A stretch of 51,825 nucleotides of DNA from Erysipelotrichaceae bacterium NK3D112 (GTDB lineage Bacteria; Bacillota_I; Bacilli_A; Erysipelotrichales; Erysipelotrichaceae): assembly GCA_000701725.1 (NCBI GenBank), contig JNJQ01000019.1, positions 1-51,825 on the forward strand. Reading direction: 5' to 3'. The notes beneath the pieces were generated by a model that made no database searches, was not told the origin of the DNA, and was given only the letters and a program-made list of their open reading frames with translations. Each line of letters starts with the position of its first letter. Position 1 is the first letter of the stretch. The translations under genes were made by a program, and so were the position numbers. Positions 44,442 to 51,825 of the stretch are shown here, one piece after another.

Positions 44442-44625
44442 ACTCTTCAGCCATCCCACTCTCATATACGCAGTATTCTGAACCGATGAAACCTGATCAT
44501 GCACATGCACTTATTTTCCGATACTGCATATATCACAGTATCAGACTGTGGATAGTTCCATATAATATATAGTATGAGTGTTTTAAACCATATCTGATCA
44601 GAACTGATGGAAAGGAAGTGTAACA

Positions 44626-45324
44626 ATGCTCTATTATCAGCCAAGCTGCTCATTCAATGAGATGGATCCCGTATCCGCCAAATACCTCAGAGACTATGCA
44701 AAAGAAAAGAACATGAAAATCAGGGCTTGCTGCCACTTTGATAAGAATATCCTGACAGATGATGATATCGGGATATATTTCTGTCAGGCATGCCGTGAAG
44801 TCATGGAAAAGCAGGGCTTTCGCACAAAGAGCTTCTGGGAAATCCTGGATGAGGATGAATCTTTCGTCCTGCCTGATTACAGCGGTATGAAATTTGTGAT
44901 CCAGGACTGTTGGCGAGACAGAGAACATCCTGAGATCCACAAAGCCATCAGAAGTCTTCTTGCAAAGATGCATATTGAATATGTTGAACTGCCGAAGAAC
45001 AAAGATCATTCCGACTACTGCGGTACCCTGCACTTTGAGACTGAACTATACAAAGATCAGGTATCCTCATTTGATCATATTTCCCATAATGGTGAAGAGC
45101 TGACAAAAAAGACGATGGAAGAAAAGGCGGCACAGCTGAACGGTCTTCCCGTCATCACATGCTGTGCAAGATGCTATAAAGGATTTATCACCGGAGGCGC
45201 ACACCCAGTGCACCTGATGACACTGATCACCGGAAACTATCTTGGCAGAGAAAAGGAACTGGAAGAAAAAACAATCGAAATCATGAAAAAGCCTGATCCC
45301 AGGTACGCAATGCGCAGACAATGA
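44626..45324 (+). CDS. HdrB-like cysteine-rich (CCG-type) protein
   Basis: A 232-residue protein starting LYYQPSCSFNEMDP. Cysteines occur at C45-C46 region (RACCHFD), YFCQACREV, QDCWRDREHPEIHKAIRSLL and CCARCYKGF. The order matches the (Fe-S)-binding/heterodisulfide-reductase-subunit-B-like proteins that carry two CCG modules and bind an iron-sulfur or zinc centre. Several usual CCG residues are changed (DYCGT instead of VCCG), so cofactor binding is uncertain. AAGGAAG is ideally placed. Monocistronic, with its own terminator. Confidence 0.6.
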   Translation: MLYYQPSCSFNEMDPVSAKYLRDYAKEKNMKIRACCHFDKNILTDDDIGIYFCQACREVMEKQGFRTKSFWEILDEDESFVLPDYSGMKFVIQDCWRDREHPEIHKAIRSLLAKMHIEYVELPKNKDHSDYCGTLHFETELYKDQVSSFDHISHNGEELTKKTMEEKAAQLNGLPVITCCARCYKGFITGGAHPVHLMTLITGNYLGREKELEEKTIEIMKKPDPRYAMRRQ

Positions 45325-45370
45325 TTCGTATAAACAGTTGAATCACATCCGGATGTGAACGGAAACAATC

Positions 45371-45413
45371 AGACCGGCTTCCTGTCTTTGTCACAGGATC
45401 AGCCGGTCTTTTC
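45371..45413 (+). terminator. Terminator of the HdrB-like gene
   Basis: GACCGGCT (45372..45379) pairs with AGCCGGTC (45401..45408), with an inner TCCTGT/ACAGGA stem, followed by TTTTC. Confidence 0.8.
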
Positions 45414-45450
45414 TTATGTGAGAATCAAGCTGTTTGCTTTGTTTGCGAAT

Positions 45451-45477
45451 ATGAAAACCGGTCCGTTGCAGACCGGT
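45451..45477 (-). terminator. Terminator of the small lipoprotein gene
   Basis: On the minus strand ACCGGTC, loop TGCAACG, GACCGGT then TTTTCAT. It lies 26 bases after the lipoprotein stop and converges with the preceding terminator. Confidence 0.65.
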
Positions 45478-45502
45478 ATATGATCCAAAGATCAATTCTT
45501 TC

Positions 45503-45823
45503 TTAATATGAGAAATTCACATATTTGTATTCAATGATCTGCCAGATTCCGTCTGAGGAATAGACATCGAGTTCAAAGATATGGTCATTGTTCTGATCAC
45601 GCCATGTATACTCATTCTTTACAATGGATTCTTCCAGTAAGGAGCGTATTTCATCATTGTGTTCCACCATCTGGGTCAGATCCCATGTGATCTCCTCATG
45701 TGCCTCATCCCTGCTCACATCGGTGGTTGTATCATTGTTCAATTGTTTTTGTTCATTCTTCGGTGTGCAGCCGCCAAGTACCAATAATGCACACAGAAGA
45801 GCCTTGATATATTTTCTGTTCAT
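45503..45823 (-). CDS. Small lipoprotein
   Basis: From ATG 45823 (AAAGGA 9 bases ahead; the ATG at 45832 is too close to it) the product is 106 residues. The lipobox is LVLGGC (Cys 19). The C-terminal half has a beta-strand pattern (EYTWRDQNNDHIFELDVY) with no known family. The final residues IEYKYVNFSY suggest a complete short domain. Confidence 0.65.
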   Translation of the reverse strand: MNRKYIKALLCALLVLGGCTPKNEQKQLNNDTTTDVSRDEAHEEITWDLTQMVEHNDEIRSLLEESIVKNEYTWRDQNNDHIFELDVYSSDGIWQIIEYKYVNFSY

Positions 45824-46002
45824 ACTGTTCATTCCTTTATTTCGTTATAGTCTTTTACGGTATGTGAATATACCGGATGACGGGATTTGAACATGCAGGA
45901 ATTTCCTCAAGGGATATAGAAAACACTCAGAGAGGCATCAGTCACATGGTTCTGAGTGTCCATGGGATTAATCTTAATGAATGTATGCGCTTTAAACGGA
46001 TT

Positions 46003-46010
46003 TTTAATAA
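46003..46010. repeat. Target-site duplication, left copy
   Basis: TTTAATAA immediately outside the left inverted repeat; identical to 47251..47258. An 8-bp duplication is typical of IS1595-family insertion. Confidence 0.8.
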
Positions 46011-46034
46011 AAATCCGCTTTTGCAGAAGTGTGA
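46011..46034 (+). repeat. Left terminal inverted repeat of the IS
   Basis: 24 bp, perfect inverted copy of 47227..47250. It lies just beyond the transposase stop. Confidence 0.85.
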
Positions 46035-46047
46035 TGAATCAAGGGTG

Positions 46048-47079
46048 TTAATCATCTGATCTGTCATTCTTCCGCTTGTAAAATGCTCTATATCTTAATT
46101 GGGCTTTGTGCTTTATTGCCATCTCAAGAAACAGTTCTGCTTTCTTGAGTTTATTGGCAGGCGGATTCATGATGAAGACAAACAGATCAAGATATCCCTG
46201 AATATTTTCTCTCAGAAATCCTGAATGTGAATCAAGGAACAGTTTTAACAACGCATGAACGTTATTGATTCTTTCCAAAGGATTTTCTTCATCTTCCAGA
46301 CCTTTCAATTCTTCAGAAGTATAAACTGTTTCCTTAAGCCCTAAGCTCGAAACAAGAATGGAATGAGAATTCTCATCATCATGTATCAGATGGGATCTCT
46401 TCCTGATGTGGCCAATGAATGTCTTCTTTGTTCTTTCCGAATCGGGCTTGCCGTTTCCTTCGTATTTACAGTAGATATGCTTATCATCTGCAGCGACACC
46501 GATGCACATCTTATTTCTTGAGATTCCTCTCAGAAGTTTTCCATCCTTCCTTACCGCGTCTGCTTTTCTGACAGAATAGAATGTCTCATCCAGATATACA
46601 TCCCCTTTGAGAACAGTATCAGTCTGACAGTCTTTAAGGACCAGGAACACCTTCTGAAGCCAGTACCTCGATGTAGTAAATGCATTGCGGTTGTTCTTTG
46701 AATCTGAAGTCAGGCTTACAAAGTCAAACAGATTCAAAAGGTACTGCAGCCATTCTCCTATAGAGATCTTATGATCTTCAAATATCGTACCGGTTGTTAT
46801 ACAGAACGATTGCCTGCACTCTTTACAGGTATAACGCTGCAGACCGGATTTGTAATATCCGTTTCTGACAAATGAATCTGATCCGCGATAAGGACAGCTT
46901 TCCGGTTTATAGCTGTCAAACAGATTCGAATCTTTCATCTCTTCAAGGCTTTTATGATGGGAATCATAGCCTTTGTGATAAAGCTCGCGGAGATATTCCT
47001 GCATTGGAGATATCTCGGCATCGTTTAAATGGTCCCACGGAGTTCTACTGCGGGACTGAGATCTTATTCTTGTTTTCAT
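46048..47079 (-). CDS. IS1595-family transposase
   Basis: 343 residues from ATG 47079 (MKTRIRSQ...). A longer open frame to 47145 runs through the structured leader and is probably not used, since the sister element has a stop there. An N-terminal zinc ribbon is partly degenerate: CPYRGSDSF has lost one Cys, while YTCKECRQSF keeps its pair. The ISXO2-type DDE domain follows: D in VYLDETFYS, D in IHDDENSHS, and the family block HALLKLFLDSHSGFLREN. The Shine-Dalgarno AAGGA lies within a predicted stem 10 bases upstream. An intact frame and intact ends suggest it may be active. Confidence 0.85.
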   Translation of the reverse strand: MKTRIRSQSRSRTPWDHLNDAEISPMQEYLRELYHKGYDSHHKSLEEMKDSNLFDSYKPESCPYRGSDSFVRNGYYKSGLQRYTCKECRQSFCITTGTIFEDHKISIGEWLQYLLNLFDFVSLTSDSKNNRNAFTTSRYWLQKVFLVLKDCQTDTVLKGDVYLDETFYSVRKADAVRKDGKLLRGISRNKMCIGVAADDKHIYCKYEGNGKPDSERTKKTFIGHIRKRSHLIHDDENSHSILVSSLGLKETVYTSEELKGLEDEENPLERINNVHALLKLFLDSHSGFLRENIQGYLDLFVFIMNPPANKLKKAELFLEMAIKHKAQLRYRAFYKRKNDRSDD

Positions 47080-47082
47080 GGA

Positions 47083-47157
47083 GTGGTAGTCCTTCCAGCC
47101 AAGCCGGATAGTTGTACGAAGGACTACCACATCACTAATGCACAACTACCCGGCTTG
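47083..47157 (-). promoter_or_regulatory. Predicted pseudoknot sequestering the transposase ribosome binding site
   Basis: Two inverted repeats interlock: 47083..47095 with 47118..47130 (13 bp perfect) and 47100..47115 with 47142..47157 (16 bp, one G-U). On the mRNA the order is stem1, stem2, stem1', stem2', and stem2' contains GAAGGA, the transposase Shine-Dalgarno, three bases before the ATG. Folding would hide the ribosome binding site. Confidence 0.65.
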
Positions 47158-47190
47158 ACTCATTAGCTTGATCTCTTTCAGATCATTAGT

Positions 47191-47196
47191 ATTATA
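47191..47196 (-). promoter_or_regulatory. -10 element of the IS transposase promoter
   Basis: The minus strand has TGGTATAAT, an extended -10, inside the right end of the IS and about 35 bases upstream of the pseudoknot. The partial IS at the left edge has the same GGTATAAT at the matching position. There is no clear -35. Confidence 0.55.
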
Positions 47197-47226
47197 CCAT
47201 CCATCAAGTTCTAAGATCTCGAGTCG

Positions 47227-47250
47227 TCACACTTCTGCAAAAGCGGATTT
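47227..47250 (-). repeat. Right terminal inverted repeat of the IS
   Basis: 24 bp, perfect inverted copy of 46011..46034. Confidence 0.85.
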
Positions 47251-47258
47251 TTTAATAA
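47251..47258. repeat. Target-site duplication, right copy
   Basis: TTTAATAA, identical to 46003..46010. Confidence 0.8.
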
Positions 47259-47356
47259 ATTGAATGCCATGTGGGGTGTGTACAACTGATTTGGTTCAAC
47301 TATAATAACGATGACGGCTTCCTTAAATGAGAAGCCTGGAAAAGGAAAGAAAAAAC

Positions 47357-48574
47357 ATGACGAATACATTGAAGAAAACAGTATTGAGTGCACTCGGTGC
47401 GCTTATGATCACATCCCTTTGCGGATGCAGCAGCGAGTCCACGGTTGAGGTTAACGTTGACACAAAAGCGGAAGTCAAAAAGCTTGTGGATGAATTCTAT
47501 GCCGGTGTTGCGGATGCCAATCCGATGGAAATGACCACCGTGGTAGACGGCACACAGTCCGGCATCTTTACACGTGAGGGCACAAAGCTCAAGTATGAGG
47601 ACAATGTCAACAACATGGTGATGTACATGTTTGAGGAAAACGGAAAGAAATACTTCCTGACCGAAGACATGGATCAGCCTACCGAAGAAGAATATACCTA
47701 TAACATGTATAACAGCACACCGGAAATGGTCCTCACAATGGCAGTCCTGGGATACTTCCAGGATGATCAGCAAGAAGAAGGTCTCACTTACAGTGCCACA
47801 AAGAAGGAAGTCACCGAAAACGGAAAGACACAGTCCGAACTCAAGGTGACCATCACAGCGGAACAGGACGGCACCAAGGCTGAACTGACCAGCCTCGGCA
47901 CAAAGACCGATGACAAGGTGAACCACATCACATTCAGTATCACCCAGGGTGAGCAGTCCATGAGCCAGGAGCTTGATTTCAAATATGACGGTATCAGCAT
48001 TACCCTCCCCGAATATGAAATCTTTGACATCTCCGATTACTACGAGCATACAGACAGCCCGTTCAAGACCTTTGAGGAAGCCAAGAAGGCAGCCGGCAAA
48101 GAGACACTGTCTTACACCATCTATGACAATCTGGTCGTGGCAGTTGTGAATCATGAAGGCAAGCTCTATCAGCTGAGTTCCGAAATGGATGAGGCAACTA
48201 CGGAAGCTTACAACGGTATCGACTTTGAAGCAGATGATTATTCCGAACAGGTTGACAAGCTGCTCGATCCGCTTGCCATCACAGACTGTGTTGACTTCAC
48301 TGCCCTCTCTCTTGATCAGAAGACACTTGACGGCTATGTCGGAAAGAAGATCGGCGAACTCATTGATGAAGGCTTCGGTCAGAACGGATACGGCATCTCT
48401 GAGGAAAGCTCTGTGATTTACCTTGACAGAAATGATATCGTCTATGAATTTGAAGTCACTCTGCCTGAAGGCTTCGACACCGAAAAGGATTTCGAATTCG
48501 AAGATCTCTATGACTGTGTGGTCACCAAAGGATCTTACAACGATACAAACACATCACTGCTTCCTCTGAAGTAA
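47357..48574 (+). CDS. Secreted lipoprotein of unknown function
   Basis: 405 residues from ATG 47357 (AAGGAAAG ahead; the frame upstream to 47327 lacks a site). The signal peptide ends SLCGC with lipidated Cys about 24. The mature protein is acidic and beta-rich, with two similar halves suggested by EVKKLVDEFYAGVADANPMEMTTV-like and later FEEAKKAAGKETLSYTIYDN-like segments. No family is recognised. A TATAAT at 47301..47306 is a plausible -10. The IS lies just upstream and could influence its expression. Confidence 0.65.
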   Translation: MTNTLKKTVLSALGALMITSLCGCSSESTVEVNVDTKAEVKKLVDEFYAGVADANPMEMTTVVDGTQSGIFTREGTKLKYEDNVNNMVMYMFEENGKKYFLTEDMDQPTEEEYTYNMYNSTPEMVLTMAVLGYFQDDQQEEGLTYSATKKEVTENGKTQSELKVTITAEQDGTKAELTSLGTKTDDKVNHITFSITQGEQSMSQELDFKYDGISITLPEYEIFDISDYYEHTDSPFKTFEEAKKAAGKETLSYTIYDNLVVAVVNHEGKLYQLSSEMDEATTEAYNGIDFEADDYSEQVDKLLDPLAITDCVDFTALSLDQKTLDGYVGKKIGELIDEGFGQNGYGISEESSVIYLDRNDIVYEFEVTLPEGFDTEKDFEFEDLYDCVVTKGSYNDTNTSLLPLK

Positions 48575-48603
48575 GAAAGCATAAACATTATTAAGGTTTA
48601 ACG

Positions 48604-48636
48604 AAATACAGACAGCGCGCGCTGTCTGTATTTTTT
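48604..48636 (+). terminator. Strong terminator of the lipoprotein gene
   Basis: A perfect 15-bp palindrome (48604..48618 with 48619..48633, core GACAGCGCGCGCTGTC) followed by T6. Confidence 0.85.
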
Positions 48637-48683
48637 GTGATTCATTCATTGCAAATGATGATCATCGTGTATGGCTCAATGCA

Positions 48684-49124
48684 TCATTGAAACAGATCCT
48701 TATATGATCCGTATCCTTCTTTTTCCAGATCCTCATAAGGAATAAAACGCAAAGCTGCTGAATTGATGCAATAGCGTAATCCGCCTGTTTCTTTCGGGCC
48801 GTCCGGAAACACATGACCGAGATGGGAATCCGCTTCTGAACTTCTGACTTCTGTGCGGATCATGAAATGGGAATAATCCTTCCGTTCTGAAACAGCCTGC
48901 GCATTCACGGGTTTTGTAAAGGCCGGCCATCCGCATCCGGAATCATATTTATCCATGGATGTGAACAGCGGTTCTCCGCTGACAACATCCACGTAAAGTC
49001 CCTTTTCGAAGAAATGATCATACTTTCCCGTATAAGCTCTTTCCGTCGCGCTGTTCTGTGTTACCTCATATGCCAGATCACCGATCCGATTGCGAAGTTC
49101 AGCGGCATCCTTCATTTTTCTCAT
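48684..49124 (-). CDS. msrB: Peptide-methionine (R)-S-oxide reductase
   Basis: 146 residues with the MsrB fold signatures [32 protein letters not shown] and catalytic Cys in [11 protein letters not shown]. The two CxxC zinc-binding pairs of many MsrB proteins are absent, so it is the zinc-free form. It reduces the R-epimer of methionine sulfoxide in proteins with thioredoxin. GGAGGA lies just ahead of the ATG; a second in-frame ATG is four codons on. It lies 21 bp after the hydrolase gene, in one operon. Confidence 0.9.
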   Translation of the reverse strand: MRKMKDAAELRNRIGDLAYEVTQNSATERAYTGKYDHFFEKGLYVDVVSGEPLFTSMDKYDSGCGWPAFTKPVNAQAVSERKDYSHFMIRTEVRSSEADSHLGHVFPDGPKETGGLRYCINSAALRFIPYEDLEKEGYGSYKDLFQ

Positions 49125-49145
49125 AATTCCTCCATAAGATCTGAC

Positions 49146-49769
49146 TCAGAAATATCTTCTTTTCTCTGTGCCCACTCTTGTCGGCTCACTGTGTCCCGAA
49201 TAAATGACCGTATCTTCGGGAAGCGTGAAGATTTTATGGATAATGCTCGAAACAAGGGTGTCATAGTCTCCTCCCGGAAAGCGGGTATTGCCGATACTTG
49301 CCTTGAAGATCGTATCTCCCGAGAAAAGAACACGGTCATTTTCCGAATAATAGACAATTGAATCAGTTGTATGTCCGGGTGTGTAAATCACCCGCAGCGA
49401 GAACTGCGGATTGGTGCTCAGAACAATCTCATCCCCTTCTTTCACATACTTCACATCTTTGACCAGGATCTCATCGTTGAACTGGGATGAAAGATTGGCA
49501 TAGGAGCTGAGCAGATAATCATCCGCCCTCTCAAAGGCAATGACGGGAATATGCAATGTGTCACGGATTTCATTGACTGCACCGATATGATCAAAATGTC
49601 CGTGTGTCAGCAATATCCCCTCAATCACCCATCCGTTTTCTTTGATCATGGCAAGAAGCCTGTCAGCCTGTGCGCCGGGATCAATGAGAAAACCGTGCTT
49701 TGATTCATCATCAATATAGAAAAAACAATTTTCCGAAATATATCCGTATACCGTTACCTGTTCAATCAT
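49146..49769 (-). CDS. Metallo-beta-lactamase-fold hydrolase (glyoxalase II-like)
   Basis: 207 residues from ATG 49769 (AAGGAGA ahead; an upstream ATG at 49790 is unlikely). The zinc signature is LTHGHFDHIGAV; the second and third ligand regions are IYTPGHTTDSIVYY and LFSGDTIFK; the last is YSGHSEPTRVGTEK. Such proteins hydrolyse thioesters such as S-lactoylglutathione or S-lactoylbacillithiol-type substrates. Co-transcribed with msrB, fitting a small redox or carbonyl-stress operon. Confidence 0.8.
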   Translation of the reverse strand: MIEQVTVYGYISENCFFYIDDESKHGFLIDPGAQADRLLAMIKENGWVIEGILLTHGHFDHIGAVNEIRDTLHIPVIAFERADDYLLSSYANLSSQFNDEILVKDVKYVKEGDEIVLSTNPQFSLRVIYTPGHTTDSIVYYSENDRVLFSGDTIFKASIGNTRFPGGDYDTLVSSIIHKIFTLPEDTVIYSGHSEPTRVGTEKRRYF

Positions 49770-49937
49770 ACCCGTCTCCTTATGCGTCATAGGAACAATG
49801 TGGCTTTCCTTTCAGAATTCACATTCCCTAAACTGACAATATCGTTTTGATATGAACCGTGTCAACCGGAATGAAATCTTCCCATGAATCAGATCAAATG
49901 CTTAAGACAGCCGTTACAGCAGCACCTGACTTCTTAT

Positions 49938-49962
49938 GAAAAGCCCCATGACGGGGCTTTCG
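49938..49962. terminator. Bidirectional terminator
   Basis: AAAGCCCC (49940..49947), loop ATGAC, GGGGCTTT (49953..49960) with T-rich flank. It lies 20 bases from the stop of the 301-aa gene and probably ends that transcript. Confidence 0.65.
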
Positions 49963-49982
49963 TTCATTTCGTTTCAGAATGT

Positions 49983-50888
49983 TCAGTCAAGAAAACCGTA
50001 AGATTCAATCTCAGAGGCACCCGCCTCTTTCAGATCTTTTTCAAGCTCCGTCTGGATGGATTCCATGAAGCCTTCATCCCATGTTCCCTTTGTAAATCCG
50101 AAATCATCCGGTACCAGGGTGTATCTGCAATTGAACAGCGTGAAGCTTGTTGTCACATGCTTCGCAGGCCAGCCGGGATTCTCATCCCATTCCTGTTTCG
50201 CCTTTCTGAACTTCTTACGCCAGTTGAAAATCAGATTCGCGATGATATCAGCTGCGATCTTTTCCATCGCTTCCTCATAGGAGATTTCCTCAATCTCATC
50301 CATGACGGAAGTGCTGCCGTAACCGTATGGGGAATCTTCCGGTTCGCCTGAATCATATCCGTGGATCATATCTGAAATCACGGACTTTGTATCCCTGATC
50401 CATTCCCCGTTCTCATAAATCCAGTAATACCAGTCACTCTTCTTTGCGATCATACCGTTATGTTTCACACGGTAATATGTATACTTTTCCTTTTTCATCC
50501 TCGCGGCTGTTTCAGCGGCAGCTGCTTCGGCTGTATAGAAGATTTTGTCATACCCTCTTGAAATGCGGAAGGCATTGACAGCCTCATCCGTTCCTTCGGA
50601 AAGATCGAATCCTTCCTTCTCCATGATTGCAAGGATCTCATCTTCCAGCGTGCAGTAAAGACTCTCCCATTCCATTGATCTGGACAGCCATTCACGGTGC
50701 TCCTCACTTCCCTTTTCACAGCTATTGGCATAATCATCCGCTTCACACATTGCCAGCAGCACATCATAGATCAGCTCGGCAAGTGTTTCCTCCGAATGGT
50801 TTTTCATGTACCAGTCTTTGACATCCGACGGATTCTGTTCTGAAAACTCAATAATTTCAGGTGCTGTGTTCATTTCTCTGTTTTCCAT
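49983..50888 (-). CDS. Conserved acidic protein, unknown function
   Basis: A 301-residue, Glu-rich, soluble protein with no signal peptide, membrane segment or recognised motif. Distinctive blocks are DWYYWIYENGEWIRD and FTLFNCRYTLVPDDFGF. AAGGAGA lies further than usual from the ATG. It precedes no other gene in its transcript and may be co-transcribed with the 105-aa gene upstream, 48 bp away. Confidence 0.55.
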   Translation of the reverse strand: MENREMNTAPEIIEFSEQNPSDVKDWYMKNHSEETLAELIYDVLLAMCEADDYANSCEKGSEEHREWLSRSMEWESLYCTLEDEILAIMEKEGFDLSEGTDEAVNAFRISRGYDKIFYTAEAAAAETAARMKKEKYTYYRVKHNGMIAKKSDWYYWIYENGEWIRDTKSVISDMIHGYDSGEPEDSPYGYGSTSVMDEIEEISYEEAMEKIAADIIANLIFNWRKKFRKAKQEWDENPGWPAKHVTTSFTLFNCRYTLVPDDFGFTKGTWDEGFMESIQTELEKDLKEAGASEIESYGFLD

Positions 50889-50936
50889 ATTCTTTTTTCT
50901 TCTCCTTCTCTTTGAGTGTGATTCATCTTTCTTTTT

Positions 50937-51254
50937 TCAATTCATTGAAAAGTATCGGGCCAATACTGTTTTCAGAAATTCCCGGTCTTTTTTCAGCTGA
51001 ATCCGTGCCTGTGCGATATGCCCTCTCATGGAAGCCTGAAGCTCCTCATATTCCTCATCGCTCATTCTGTAAAGAATCACTGTTCTGGCCATCTGCGCAT
51101 AACGGCACGCCTCTTTGTAATCCCGGTCTTTTTCAATGACTTCAAGACGCACATGCCAGGCATGATACAGGCGGACGGGAAGTGAGTACTTTTCATAAAC
51201 TTCAGACATTCCGGACATCTGCGTGATCAGGCGCAATCTGTCTTCTTTTTTCAT
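50937..51254 (-). CDS. Small helical protein, unknown function
   Basis: 105 residues from ATG 51254 (AAGGAGA ahead; the frame continues upstream to 51275 but lacks a site). Entirely helical and rich in Arg, Glu and Met (RLRLITQMSGMSEVYEKYS). No family recognised. Probable operon with the 301-aa gene. Confidence 0.55.
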   Translation of the reverse strand: MKKEDRLRLITQMSGMSEVYEKYSLPVRLYHAWHVRLEVIEKDRDYKEACRYAQMARTVILYRMSDEEYEELQASMRGHIAQARIQLKKDREFLKTVLARYFSMN

Positions 51255-51294
51255 TTCTGCTTCTCCTTTCACCATGAGAAGCAGGGAAGAAGAA

Positions 51295-51320
51295 AACTCC
51301 CATCGTTCATGACGGGAGTC
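51295..51320 (-). terminator. Terminator-like hairpin
   Basis: On the minus strand ACTCCC pairs with GGGAGT around a 12-base loop, followed by TTTTCTTCTTC. It lies upstream of the 105-aa gene and would stop readthrough from the IS66-type element. Confidence 0.5.
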
Positions 51321-51541
51321 TTCTCAAAGGAGAATAAAAACGAACAACACACATCCCATCATGCAAGCTTTAGCACCTTTCCCCGGATTGAGGGGGGGTT
51401 GCTGCAGGGTCAACGAGCTTGTCTCTCACCTGTCTCTCTATGGTCAACTGTAGTATCCTCTATAAACCATGGCAAAAAATACGCCAGTATAATATTTTTT
51501 TTGATATGTGGTTACTATTCACAGTCAATGATATAAATCAG
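51321..51541. other. Intergenic, no gene seen
   Basis: AT-rich apart from a G7 run near 51390 in GGATTGAGGGGGGGTTGC. No gene, RNA or recognisable IS end is evident. Confidence 0.4.
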
Positions 51542-51569
51542 TGATCAGGGTAATATCCCTGATCATTTT
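51542..51569 (+). terminator. Terminator-like hairpin
   Basis: TGATCAGGG (51542..51550) pairs with CCCTGATCA (51557..51565), then TTTTCGTT. It lies just outside the transposase stop and may be part of the end of the IS66-type element. Confidence 0.6.
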
Positions 51570-51589
51570 CGTTCCACGACAAAAAAAGC

Positions 51590-51825
51590 TTAGCACAAAT
51601 TCAACTGGAATATCTCCTGAACTGTATATGGTTTACCGGATGCCAGTCTTTGCAATGCATCAAACTCGTTGATTCCATTGCGGTGACATGTTTCAACATA
51701 GCTTTTGATGATTGCGTAATAATCGGCTGTCTGTACAGTGTGGAACTGGCCGGATATCTTCATCTTTGATTTGACACCTCTTAAGGCACGCTCACTCAGT
51801 GAATCGGTCGTAGGCATTGTAAAAT
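51590..51825 (-). CDS. IS66-type transposase, C-terminal part (runs off window)
   Basis: About 78 residues to the stop at 51590. The block PTTDSLSERALRGVKSKMK, then YAIIKSYVETCHRNGINEFDAL, matches the C-terminus of IS66-family DDE transposases of Bacillota; the start is outside the window. The catalytic Asp residues are not visible. It marks a second mobile-element boundary at the right edge. Confidence 0.75.
   Translation of the reverse strand, partial: FTMPTTDSLSERALRGVKSKMKISGQFHTVQTADYYAIIKSYVETCHRNGINEFDALQRLASGKPYTVQEIFQLNLC

Larger units (their letters stand above)
46011..47250 (-). mobile_element. Complete IS1595-family (ISXO2-type) insertion sequence
   Basis: 1240 bp bounded by perfect 24-bp inverted repeats (46011..46034 and 47227..47250, core AAATCCGCTTTTGCAGAAG) and an 8-bp TTTAATAA duplication on each side. 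It carries one transposase gene reading leftward, its own promoter and a structured leader. Repeats and duplication are intact, so insertion is recent. It lies in the non-coding gap between two lipoprotein genes and disrupts no recognisable gene. Confidence 0.9.

Noticed and set aside
45877-45900. tRNA-like T-arm (GGGATTTGAACA on the plus strand)
   Set aside because: The TTCAAATCCC box is present on the minus strand, but there is no anticodon arm, D-arm or acceptor complement around it.
45877-46059. Plus-strand ORF reading into the IS end
   Set aside because: No ribosome binding site; removing the IS gives only a 54-codon frame without homology.
47300-48154. Minus-strand 284-codon ORF opposite the lipoprotein gene
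   Set aside because: It is the antisense shadow of a gene with signal peptide, ribosome binding site and terminator.
1-51825. CRISPR arrays, rRNA or complete tRNA genes
   Set aside because: No spaced direct-repeat array, and no complete tRNA or rRNA signature was seen on reading either strand.

Overview
The window looks like a stretch of a low-GC Bacillota chromosome, most like the Erysipelotrichia. I infer this from AT-rich composition, strong AGGAGG-type ribosome binding sites, many lipobox lipoproteins and IS1595/IS66 elements; no rRNA or marker gene confirms it. The first 35 kb is a defence island, coded almost entirely on the minus strand. The last 15 kb is ordinary chromosome of visibly higher GC.

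Left edge (1-1.5 kb): the 5' end of an IS1595-like element runs off the window and has inserted into a small gene. Next to it are decayed remnants: two tiny coupled ORFs, one resembling a methyltransferase start, and a frameshifted, truncated DUF2971 gene. 1.6-10 kb: an FRG-domain protein, an NMN-adenylyltransferase-like protein, a translationally coupled pair (a 1039-aa HExxH protein and a SIR2-domain protein), a 63-aa protein and a NERD-domain protein. 10-15.5 kb: a FIVAR-repeat membrane-anchored protein, a free-standing McrB-N-like domain, a poly-A frameshifted remnant, and two adjacent secreted proteins.

15.6-20.3 kb: an operon encoding an HNH nuclease, a class I methyltransferase and a PLD-nuclease/helicase/DUF3427 protein. 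20.4-34.7 kb: one long operon, which I read as an Ssp-type single-strand DNA phosphorothioation system. It runs sspD (PAPS-reductase/PP-loop), sspB (DUF4007), sspC (large ATPase), sspA (cysteine desulfurase), sspE (DUF262-DUF1524 restriction effector), then a second effector-like module: PLD-helicase, 61-aa protein, DndD-like SMC/Rad50 ATPase and a 189-aa protein. The first four would place sulfur on the DNA backbone; SspE and the downstream module would attack unmodified invaders.

34.9-42.8 kb: a lipoprotein and an HTH regulator between 15-bp near-identical direct repeats, then envelope or stress proteins: a PPOX-DUF1232 fusion, an EcsC-like protein, a zinc-ribbon/SHOCT protein, a secreted nuclease lipoprotein and a PASTA lipoprotein. 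The last two share a C-terminal cysteine motif. 43-51.8 kb: a frameshifted zinc alcohol dehydrogenase beside a truncated AraC-type cupin, an HdrB-like cysteine-rich protein, small lipoproteins, a complete IS1595-family element with 8-bp target duplication, MsrB, a glyoxalase-II-like hydrolase, two unknown proteins, and the C-terminus of an IS66-type transposase at the right edge.

Strongest leads: (1) the Ssp operon with two effector modules; (2) the SIR2/HExxH pair next to an NMNAT-like gene; (3) the same pseudoknot topology just upstream of the transposase start in two sequence-divergent IS1595-like elements.
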